Of a stretch of 64,000 bases of DNA, positions 18,307 to 25,871 are shown piece by piece. The notes beneath the pieces were generated by a model. It did no database searches. It worked only from the letters and a program-made list of their open reading frames with translations, and had not been told where the DNA came from. Numbering within the stretch: the stretch's first letter is position 1; the number at the start of each line of letters is the position of its first letter. The stretch comes from Nesterenkonia sp. (lineage in GTDB: Bacteria > Actinomycetota > Actinomycetes > Actinomycetales > Micrococcaceae): the NCBI RefSeq assembly GCF_029265375.1, contig NZ_JAJUJJ010000008.1:1-64000 (forward strand). The letters are read 5' to 3'. A program made the position numbers and the translations under genes.

Positions 18307-19233
18307 CTAGTCGTAGCGAATACGGGGGTCGAGGACGGCGTAGAGGAGGTCGACGATCAGGTTGATCACCACGAACGCGAGCACGAACAGTGTGACGATG
18401 CCGACCACCACTGTTCCCTCCTGAGCCTGGATGGAGCGGTATACCTGCTCCCCGAGTCCGGGGAGGTTGAAGATGGACTCGACGACGATCGAGCCGCCGA
18501 TCATCGAAGCCAGGTCCGCGCCCATGAAGGTGACGATGGGGATCATGGAATTGCGCAGTCCGTGCCGGGTGATCACCCGGCTGCGGCGCATGCCTTTGGC
18601 GGTGGCGGTGCGCACATAGTCGGACTGCAGCGCCTCGATGAGCTCCCCGCGCAGCAGCCGGGCGATCATTGCCGTGGAGACCGCCGCCATCGCGAAGCCG
18701 GGAAGGATGTAGCTGTAGAGGCCCTCCCTGGTCCCGGCGATCGGGAACCATCCCAGGTTCAGCCCGAAGATCAGCTGCAGCACAAAGGCGATCGCCAGCA
18801 CCGGCAGGGCCACCACAACCACAGTCGAGACCTGCACCAGCCGGTCGATGAAGCGGTCGCGGAAGATGGCTGAAAGCACGCCGGCGGCGATGCCGATGAT
18901 GCCCTGGATCACGAAGGTGACTGCAGCCAGGGTGAGCGTCACCGGAAGACGCTGCTGGATGATGTCGGAGACCGGGCGCCCCTGAAATGTGGTCCCGAAG
19001 TCTCCGGCGGTGAAGACGCCCCAGATGTACTTGCCGTACTGCAGCAGGAAGGGGTCGTCCAGGTTGTACTGCTCGCGCAGCGTCTCGCGGACCGCATCAC
19101 TCATCGGGCGGTCACCGGCGAGCGCGCGGATGGGGTCTCCGGGCATAAGGAAGACCAGTCCGTAGACGATCAGCGTCGCTGCAATCACCACGGGGATGAA
19201 CTGCAGCAGGCGCCGAATGATGTAGCCGGTCAT
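18307..19233 (-). CDS. Peptide ABC transporter permease, OppB/DppB type
   Basis: 308 aa, standard length. It opens with MTGYIIRRLLQFIPVV and has about six helices. The EAA loop TATAKGMRRSRVITRHGLRN and the terminal DLLYAVLDPRIRYD are typical of OppB/DppB. It heads the BCDF part of the operon, separated from the binding-protein gene by 306 bp that contains a strong hairpin. Confidence 0.94.
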   Translation of the reverse strand: MTGYIIRRLLQFIPVVIAATLIVYGLVFLMPGDPIRALAGDRPMSDAVRETLREQYNLDDPFLLQYGKYIWGVFTAGDFGTTFQGRPVSDIIQQRLPVTLTLAAVTFVIQGIIGIAAGVLSAIFRDRFIDRLVQVSTVVVVALPVLAIAFVLQLIFGLNLGWFPIAGTREGLYSYILPGFAMAAVSTAMIARLLRGELIEALQSDYVRTATAKGMRRSRVITRHGLRNSMIPIVTFMGADLASMIGGSIVVESIFNLPGLGEQVYRSIQAQEGTVVVGIVTLFVLAFVVINLIVDLLYAVLDPRIRYD

Positions 19234-19539
19234 GAGTGTCCTTGGGTGGGTGTGTTGTCAGTTCTCTGAGGGAGGCCCTGAGCGGCCTCAGGCGGAGTAT
19301 CCGCGGCACTGGAGGCTCCTCCAACAGAACCTCCTCAGCCTACTCGCACGCCTCGACCGCCGCCTGCACCGTACCGACCGCCTCAGTCCTCGACGACGTC
19401 GATCCGGTCCGGGGCCGTCCGGCCCTTCACAGCTTCGACGTGGCCGGCGCGGCCAGGACGCACGCCGATGCGGCCCGCACCAGTGGCATGGAAGTGCTGC
19501 TGGTGCGGGCCGCATTCAACGGTGGGAGGGTCAGGCTCC
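19234..19539 (-). other. Intergenic spacer between binding protein and permease genes
   Basis: This 306-bp spacer holds no supported gene. Its main content is the 16-bp hairpin at 19468-19515. The rest is GC-rich with small palindromes (TCGACGACGTCGA near 19391), and no second promoter for oppB could be recognised. Confidence 0.6.
19468..19515 (-). terminator. 16-bp hairpin between oppA-like and oppB-like genes
   Basis: A perfect 16-bp stem (ATGCGGCCCGCACCAG and its complement) with a 16-nt loop starts about 25 nt after the binding-protein stop codon. In binding-protein operons such structures partly stop transcription or protect the upstream mRNA, giving excess binding protein. The same arrangement recurs in the second transporter. 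Confidence 0.7.
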
Positions 19540-21162
19540 TTACTCGATGACCTCGAGCTGCTCCACGCGCAGGAAGGTGCGCGGGTCCAGCAGCACGCTG
19601 TCGCCGTTGATCCGGTCGGAGTGGACCACGGTGTGGTTCGAGAACCACATCGGGATGACCGGCATCTCCTCGAGCAGGATGTCCTCAGCCTGCTGGTAGA
19701 GCTCGTTGGCCTCATCCTCATCCAGGGCCGCGTTGGCCTGGTCGATCAGGTCATCGAACTCCTCGTTGGAGAATCCGGTGTAGTTGGAGGACTGACCGGT
19801 GGTGTAGATCGGCTCCATCGCGTACTGCGGGCTCGGGTAGGAGAGCACCCAGCCGAGACGGAACGGTCCGGTGACCTCTTCCTGGTCATGCAGGTCCAGG
19901 TACTGGGCGAACTCCAGGGACTCGAAGGAGACCGATTCGATGCCCAGGTGCTGCTGCCACTGGTTGGCCACAGCCTGGGTCCACTCCTCGTGTCCGGCGC
20001 CGGAGTTGAAGTAGACGGTCAGCTCGCTGGGGCCGCCGGCCTCCTCGTACAGATCGGCCGCGGTCTCCGGATCGAACTCGCAGTACTCGCAGGCGTCCTC
20101 GCGGGCCTGGGGCAGCATCGGCGGGATGATGTTGCTCGCCGCGGTCTGGGCGCCGTCGAAGATCGAGTCGATGATCTCTTCGCGGTCGATCGCCATGGAC
20201 AGGGCGTGACGCACGTCCGGGTCCTGGAACTCCTCCTGGTACAGAGGCAGGCCCATGTAGGTGAAGGAGGAGGTGTCGAAGGTCTGCTGGTTCTCTCCGA
20301 AGTCAGCCTCCACCTGGGTCAGGCGCGTCGGCGGGGTGGTGTGGAGCACGTCGAGGTTGCCGGCCTGCACGTCCATGTAGGCGGTTTCGACGTCGCTGTA
20401 GATCTGGAACTCGATGCGCTGCGGGATGCCGGGATCCTCGCCGGGCCAGTCCTCGTAGCGCTCCACGGCGATGACGTCGTCGTGGACCCACTCGCCGTCC
20501 ATCTGGTAGCGGCCGTTGCCGATGGGAGCGTTCTGGAAAGCCTCGATGTCCTCGAAGGCCTCGTCCGGCATCGGGTAGAACCCGGTGTAGGAGAGCATCA
20601 GCGGCAGCGGGGAGAACGGCTCGGTCAGCTCGATCTCCAGGGTGTAGTCGTCGACTGCACGCACACCCTCCATCTCCTCGGCCTCACCGTTGACGACCTC
20701 GTCGTAGCCGACGAACTTGTCATGGAAGCTGGCGTTCTGCTGGGCGTTGTCCGGGTTGACGACCCAGTTCCAGGAGTCCACGAAGGTCTGGGCGGTGATC
20801 GGGTCACCGTTGTGGAAAGTCCAGTCCTCGCCCAGGTGGAAGGTCCAGGTGATGTTGTCCTCGGTCTCCCACTCGGTGGCCACACCGGGGCCAGCCTCAA
20901 AGGTTTCGTAGTCGACCTGGGTCAGACCGGTGAACAGGTTCTCCAGAACCCAGGAGCCGCAGACCTCCGAGGAGTTGCCCGGCATCAGGTTCTGAGGTTC
21001 GCAGTTGTAGACGGAGACGGTGCCGCCGTCGCCTGCGGCTTCGCCGCCGCCGTCACCGCCGCCGTCGTCGCCGCCGCATGCCGAAAGCACCAGCGCGGCA
21101 GCAGCCGTGGCGGCCACGGCGCCGCGCCGGCGCTTGGCCGCGAGGTGAATGTGGGTAGTCAT
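19540..21162 (-). CDS. Peptide-binding lipoprotein (SBP family 5, OppA/DppA type)
   Basis: 540 aa from ATG 21162, chosen because AGGAGA precedes it and it begins a lipoprotein signal (LVLSAC, Cys29); a longer frame would add 85 residues and cross the promoter. After an acidic Gly/Asp linker comes the SBP_bac_5 fold, with typical segments NLFTGLTQVDYETFEAGPG and TFHNGDPITAQTFVDSWNW. It delivers peptides to the permease encoded downstream. Four Cys occur in the mature part (YNCEPQ, EVCGS, CEYCEF), possibly disulfides. First gene of the operon, divergent from the frameshifted ABC gene. Confidence 0.93.
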   Translation of the reverse strand: MTTHIHLAAKRRRGAVAATAAAALVLSACGGDDGGGDGGGEAAGDGGTVSVYNCEPQNLMPGNSSEVCGSWVLENLFTGLTQVDYETFEAGPGVATEWETEDNITWTFHLGEDWTFHNGDPITAQTFVDSWNWVVNPDNAQQNASFHDKFVGYDEVVNGEAEEMEGVRAVDDYTLEIELTEPFSPLPLMLSYTGFYPMPDEAFEDIEAFQNAPIGNGRYQMDGEWVHDDVIAVERYEDWPGEDPGIPQRIEFQIYSDVETAYMDVQAGNLDVLHTTPPTRLTQVEADFGENQQTFDTSSFTYMGLPLYQEEFQDPDVRHALSMAIDREEIIDSIFDGAQTAASNIIPPMLPQAREDACEYCEFDPETAADLYEEAGGPSELTVYFNSGAGHEEWTQAVANQWQQHLGIESVSFESLEFAQYLDLHDQEEVTGPFRLGWVLSYPSPQYAMEPIYTTGQSSNYTGFSNEEFDDLIDQANAALDEDEANELYQQAEDILLEEMPVIPMWFSNHTVVHSDRINGDSVLLDPRTFLRVEQLEVIE

Positions 21163-21193
21163 CAGTTGGTTCTCCTCATCAGTGGAGCTAACA

Positions 21194-21217
21194 CGTGGTA
21201 CAGACCACGGTAGTATA
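21194..21217 (-). promoter_or_regulatory. -10 box and operator-like repeat upstream of the peptide-binding gene
   Basis: TATACT (minus strand, 21217-21212) is a near-consensus -10 box. Directly after it, at the predicted start of transcription, lies the inverted repeat CGTGGT-N4-ACCACG (21194-21209). A repressor bound there would block initiation; the same repeat could instead be a short 5' hairpin. No clear -35 box. Confidence 0.45.
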
Positions 21218-21301
21218 GATTTCTTTTCGGCAATGTTTCGACACCGTTCACCTGGCCGCAGATTCCTGGGAAGGCGTTCAGGCGGCGTGCAGCGTATACC
21301 C

Positions 21302-22037
21302 ATGAAAGGTTTGCTCCTGAGGAGACGGGGCCGGGGCGCGGCCGGAGCTGCCGCAGATGCACTGCGCCGTGATCCCGCCGAGGCCGCGCCGGCGATCGAG
21401 CTGGAGGCTGTGACCATCAGCGACGCCGAGGCCGACGGGGCTCAGCGCAGCATTGTGGAGGGCTTTGACCTCTCGCTAGCGCCCGGGCAGATCCATTGCC
21501 TGGCCGGACGCTCCGGCTCGGGCAAGACCTCGGTGCTGCGTGTGGCCACCGCAACCCAGGCGCCCAGCTCCGGTGCGGTGCGCTGGGCGGGCGCGGACGT
21601 AGCGCAGCTGAGCCCGGACGAGCTGGCCTCCCACCGGCGGCGTCGGATGGGCTATGTGGATCAGGGGGGCTACGGTGATCCAGGAGCTGACGGTCCTGGA
21701 CAATGTGCTGATTCCTGCGATGCCGGAGGGCATTACGGCTGATATCGAGCGACGCGCCGAGGAGCTGCTGGTCGCCTTCGGCCTCCAGGCGGCCAAGCGT
21801 CAGCGGGCGCACAGCCTCTCCGGAGGCGAGCGCCAGCGCCTGGCCATCGCCCGAGCCCTGCTGCTGAGTCCCACGGCCATCGCCCTGGACGAGCCGACCG
21901 CGAGTCTTGACCGCTCCACAGCCGATACAGTGATCGGCGCCATGCGCACCGCAGCCGATTCCGGCGCGGCGATCCTGGTGGCCAGCCACGATCCGGGTGT
22001 GGTCGAGGCCGCCGATACGCACACCTGGCTGGTCTGA
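21302..22037 (+). pseudogene. ABC transporter ATP-binding protein, frameshifted in a G6 run
   Basis: The reading frame from ATG 21302 encodes Walker A GRSGSGKTSVL and continues to RRMGYVDQ. It then shifts at the G run 21664-21669 and ends at 21742. The next frame picks up immediately with GATVIQELTVLDNVLIPAMPEG and holds the signature LSGGERQRL, Walker B AIALDEPTASLD and SHDPG to 22037. Removing one G gives an uninterrupted protein of about 245 aa of the MacB/LolD-like class. It is therefore a recent frameshift, a phase-variable tract or a sequencing error. The downstream permease is intact. The first about 35 residues are a basic, Ala-rich extension. Confidence 0.85.
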
Positions 22038-22049
22038 GAGGCCAGCGCT

Positions 22050-24785
22050 GTGATCGGCCGTTATCTCCGCCGCGTCTCCCGCTCTGCCGGCGTGCTGGTG
22101 ACCTGCCTGCTGCTCAGCTGCACAGTGCTGGCGTCGGTGCAGATCAGCGAACAGGCCAGCTCCGCGGTCTCCGACTCTGTGGATGAGAATTGGCGCGGCC
22201 ACTATGACCTCCTGGTGACCGCTGCCGGTGAGCTGGGGGAGGCGGCTGATCAGACAGGCGGCCTGATTGAGCAGAACTTCTCCGCACTGGCCACCACAGA
22301 GGGAATCAGCGGTGCCCAGCTGGAGGAGATCAGCGCAATGCCCAGCGTTGAGGTGGCAGCTCCGCTGGCGTTCATCGGGCAGTTCGCAACCCCCGCCCTC
22401 TCGGCTCCCCTCGGGGCCGCCGTGCCGGGTGAGGACGACGCCGGCTTCTTCGACCATCCGCGGGCTTTCAAGGGGTCCGTCTCCACCTACTACGACGACG
22501 GCATGGAGCTGCGCCACCTGCAGTCCAGACCTGCCGACAGTCTCTTTCTCACCGGGACGGGGTGGAACCCCACAGGGGGCGGGGACAGACCCTCCATGAA
22601 AGTGTTCGACGTCAGGGAGAGCATCCGCTGCGAATGCAGCACATGGTCGTGGTCCACCAGCACCTACGAGGGGCTGAATCCGCACCAGGTGTATGAGACG
22701 GTTGAAGTGGTGCCGCAGCTGTACTCGACGATGGTCGCTGTGGACCCCGCCGCAGAGGCAGAGCTGCTCGGCGGTGGGACCGGCTTCTTGGACGCGCTGG
22801 CCGAATTCGAACAGCTCGCCCAGTCCGAGGATGCAGAGTGCCCGCCCGGCACCGCAGAGGACTCAGAAACCTGTGTTGCGGACCTGGTGGATCCCGACCG
22901 CTACCCCCACATCCACGAGCGGGCCGCGCAATGGCAGGCCGAAGACGGTCCCATCCTGCCCATCGTCTACTCCGAGACCGAGTATCCGGACCTCACCGCT
23001 GAGGCGCACCTGCCGCAGCTGAGCACCTTCGAGGATGCGACGTTCGATAACGCACAGTCCTACCAGCATTACGGCGAGGTCCTCTACGACGATCCGCCTG
23101 CCCTGGAGGACCCGCAGCGGATCGACCTCTCTGAGCACCTGGTGCCCTTCGTCCCCCGCCTGGATGTCGGCTTCGCCCTGGAAGGAGCGCAGCCGCCCTC
23201 GGCCCCGCAGACGGCTGACTCCGCCCAGATCAACACCGACTGGACCCCCGGCAGAGTCGAGCGCCGGCAAGCTTCCGACCAGGAGCGCGCGGAGGCTCCG
23301 CCCGACGTCGCCGCCGCCCTGGTCAACGAGCCTCAGGGGTTCTACGTGCTCGACGCCGAGCGCACCGCCAGGGAGCAGCGGTACCGCCCTTGGGAGCGGA
23401 ACCTGGACTTCGACGCCCGGCCCCCGTACGGAACGCTGCTGGCACCGGTGGGCAGCTACACCCCCGGCGTGGATGTGGATGTCGACAGCGCCTCGTATGT
23501 GCCCCTGGGGCTCTACGCCGACGCCGAATCCCAGATCGTCTCCGGCGAGTACGCCGGCAGGCCGCTTCCGCCGTCCTTCAGCGGCCGGGGCGCACTGCTG
23601 TCCTCACCGGGGGTGATCACCACTCTGGGAGCCTACGAGGCCTACCGCGGGGAGCGCCGTGCTGATGTGGTGCGGGTTCGGGTGGCCGGGGTGGACTCCT
23701 ACTCAGCCGAAGGACGCCAACGCATCACCGAAACAGCCGAGGCGATTGAAAGCCTCGGCCTGGACGTGCAGGTGGTGGCCGGCTCAAGCCTCGCCCCGGT
23801 GGCCGTCTATCTGCCTGAGTTCTTTGAGGACGGCCGCGACCTGGGGTGGACTGTGGAGGAGTGGACTTCTCTGGGAGCGGCAACAGGGGTGGAAGAAGCT
23901 CAGCTGTCCGCCTCATGGCTGCTGCTGGGCGTATCGGTGGCCGGCGTGGCCGTCCTGGCCAGCGCTGTCCAGTTGGCGCATGTGCCGGCCCGGCGCAGAG
24001 AAGCGTCCACGCTGGTCTTCCTGGGGTGGACTCGACGGCGTGTGCGCCGATGGTTCATAGCCGAGGATCTCCCCGCCGTGCTGCTGGTGAGCGCGGTGGC
24101 AGTCGGGGCGGCACTGGCCTCCCCCACCACAGCGACGTGGCTGGCTGGGACAGCGGCGGCGGTGATTTTTCTCTCCGCCGTCATTGCAGGTGCCGCCGGC
24201 GCCCTCCGATCTCCGAGAGTGCGTACGCCCCGGGCCGACGAGGCTCAGCCGGCCCGGGGGCCCGCCTCCGTGGGCTTCCGCCTGGGACGCTCGGCGCCGG
24301 GCATCGCCGCGCTGATGGCTCTGTCCCTGACCGTGCTGACCACGACGGCTGTCATGTTCCTGCTGGTCATCGCCGGCGCCCGCACACGGGCCGGCGTCTC
24401 TCGCCTGGCTGCGCTGGTCAATGCCGAGGTGCTGCTGCCGCAGACGATGCTGGCTGTCAGCGCAGCGGCGGCAGGAACCATCATGCTCGTCATGGCCGTG
24501 CGCCGCAGCATGCACCAGGCACGAGCGGCCCACCAGATGCTGCGGACAGCGGGCTGGCCCCGCAGCAGTCTCCGTGCCGCCGTCAGGACGCAGCTGGCCA
24601 CCGTGGGCGCGCCCGGCGCAGTGGCGGCCGTGGCCCTGGGAGCAGCTGGCGGTGCTGCCGTGGCACCGGAGCTTGCGGCACCGGTGGCTGCCGCAGCCGT
24701 CGGGGTGCCCGCGCTGGCAGCCCTCGGCGCCCTGGTCTGGGCTGCTGGCTACGTACGTCAGGAGGCCTCCGCGACGGGGCAGTGA
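22050..24785 (+). CDS. ABC transporter permease with a very large ectodomain
   Basis: 911 aa, GTG start 12 bp after the ATPase frame. One N-terminal helix (about 12-32) is followed by a predicted extracellular region of about 580 residues containing a CECSTW pair and many acidic residues. Then come helices near 622-645, 675-720, 757-780, 805-825 and 860-905. The layout resembles FtsX/MacB-type permeases, which act as mechanotransmitters rather than channels, but the ectodomain is far longer than in MacB and unfamiliar. Motifs VPARRREASTLVFLGWTRRRV and HQMLRTAGWPRSSLRA look like the cytoplasmic coupling loops. Substrate or target is unknown; its function depends on the frameshifted ATPase or on another one. 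Confidence 0.82.
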   Translation: MIGRYLRRVSRSAGVLVTCLLLSCTVLASVQISEQASSAVSDSVDENWRGHYDLLVTAAGELGEAADQTGGLIEQNFSALATTEGISGAQLEEISAMPSVEVAAPLAFIGQFATPALSAPLGAAVPGEDDAGFFDHPRAFKGSVSTYYDDGMELRHLQSRPADSLFLTGTGWNPTGGGDRPSMKVFDVRESIRCECSTWSWSTSTYEGLNPHQVYETVEVVPQLYSTMVAVDPAAEAELLGGGTGFLDALAEFEQLAQSEDAECPPGTAEDSETCVADLVDPDRYPHIHERAAQWQAEDGPILPIVYSETEYPDLTAEAHLPQLSTFEDATFDNAQSYQHYGEVLYDDPPALEDPQRIDLSEHLVPFVPRLDVGFALEGAQPPSAPQTADSAQINTDWTPGRVERRQASDQERAEAPPDVAAALVNEPQGFYVLDAERTAREQRYRPWERNLDFDARPPYGTLLAPVGSYTPGVDVDVDSASYVPLGLYADAESQIVSGEYAGRPLPPSFSGRGALLSSPGVITTLGAYEAYRGERRADVVRVRVAGVDSYSAEGRQRITETAEAIESLGLDVQVVAGSSLAPVAVYLPEFFEDGRDLGWTVEEWTSLGAATGVEEAQLSASWLLLGVSVAGVAVLASAVQLAHVPARRREASTLVFLGWTRRRVRRWFIAEDLPAVLLVSAVAVGAALASPTTATWLAGTAAAVIFLSAVIAGAAGALRSPRVRTPRADEAQPARGPASVGFRLGRSAPGIAALMALSLTVLTTTAVMFLLVIAGARTRAGVSRLAALVNAEVLLPQTMLAVSAAAAGTIMLVMAVRRSMHQARAAHQMLRTAGWPRSSLRAAVRTQLATVGAPGAVAAVALGAAGGAAVAPELAAPVAAAAVGVPALAALGALVWAAGYVRQEASATGQ

Positions 24786-25856
24786 TCAGCCGGCCGTCAG
24801 GACTGTGTAGCCGCCCTCCCAGGTGAGGAGGCAGTGCTCCTCCCCCAACGGGCGCAGATGGTGGAGCTCCAGCACGGTCTGCTCGTGCGCCTGTTCGGGT
24901 ATCTCCACCTCTGGCAGCTCCGTCCAGGGCACCTGCTGGGAGGATTCCTCCCCGGCCTCGCCGCTGGTGATGTCCACTGAACTGGAGACATGCTCGGACT
25001 GCTCCGGCGAGAGGCCGTGGAGAATGTGGAACCGGCCATCCTCGGAGCGCGCGGCGTTGAGGTTGATGGTCTGGGGCCACGCGGCGGCGTCGTCGGGCGC
25101 TTCAGCCAGCACCGGCTGCGCCTCCACGCCTCCCTCCAGCCGCAGGCACTGCGTATCTGCGTCCCCGGAGACTGCGGCTGTCACCACATCGGTGTCACCG
25201 CGATAGGTGGGCGTCTGCACCACCACTGTCTCCCCCGCGGCGCCGACGCCGTACAGCACCGGCTGACGCTGCTCATCTGCCAGGCTGGGATCCGCCCGCG
25301 GATGGACCAGCTTCGCGGTCCACACCACCTCGGCGGAGGAGGGGTCCACCACTGAGAGGCGGTCGGTGACTGTCCATGCCTCTTCATGGTGTCCCACAAT
25401 GAGCCGCTCTCCCGCCGCGGCGGCGGAGAATTGCCGCTGCGTCGGCTGGAAGCCGCGCAATGCCCCGAATGCCGGCTCTGCCCCGATCTCTTCGGCAATC
25501 GTGTCCACGGCGGCTTCCAGTCCCGTGTCGGCCTGCGACTCGCCGAGTTCCTCAGCCGCGGCACGTTCCAGATCGTCCTGCAGCTCGGACCACGGGACGA
25601 AGAACTGGCTCGCTTCCCCGGGCGATTCGACGCGGAGGTACTCCCCGCAGGTCAGGCCCAGGGCATCGGTCAGCCCGGACTCCCGCGGATAGTCATAGAT
25701 GAAGAACAGGGCGGTGAACCCGATGAGGGCGGCGACCCCGCCGGCGGCCAGGCCGCGCCTGCGCCACCGGCGGTAGTTCTCCCGCTTCTGCTGCATCCAG
25801 TCGTCCTCCCGGCCGCGGACGTAGAAGCCGGTGAGGTCGCTGCGGTTTTCGCTCAT
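24786..25856 (-). CDS. Membrane-anchored extracellular protein of unknown function
   Basis: 356 aa. A basic cytoplasmic stretch (QKRENYRRWRRR) precedes a single helix (about 36-54), placing the remaining 300 residues outside. The outer part has repeated beta-rich stretches (LSVVDPSSAEVVWTAKLVHP; LYGVGAAGETVVVQTPTY) that may form a propeller-like domain, and three Cys. No family is recognised. Its stop codon abuts the stop of the converging permease with no base between, as the palindrome TGATCA. It lies 15 bp upstream of the second peptide transporter's last gene end, same strand, and may be read from that operon. Confidence 0.75.
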   Translation of the reverse strand: MSENRSDLTGFYVRGREDDWMQQKRENYRRWRRRGLAAGGVAALIGFTALFFIYDYPRESGLTDALGLTCGEYLRVESPGEASQFFVPWSELQDDLERAAAEELGESQADTGLEAAVDTIAEEIGAEPAFGALRGFQPTQRQFSAAAAGERLIVGHHEEAWTVTDRLSVVDPSSAEVVWTAKLVHPRADPSLADEQRQPVLYGVGAAGETVVVQTPTYRGDTDVVTAAVSGDADTQCLRLEGGVEAQPVLAEAPDDAAAWPQTINLNAARSEDGRFHILHGLSPEQSEHVSSSVDITSGEAGEESSQQVPWTELPEVEIPEQAHEQTVLELHHLRPLGEEHCLLTWEGGYTVLTAG

Positions 25857-25871
25857 CGCCGTGCTCCGCCC

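Noticed and set aside
17332-18873. 513-codon plus-strand open frame, rich in His, Gln, Asp and Gly
   Set aside because: It is antisense to two clear permease genes; its composition is the mirror of membrane protein codons.
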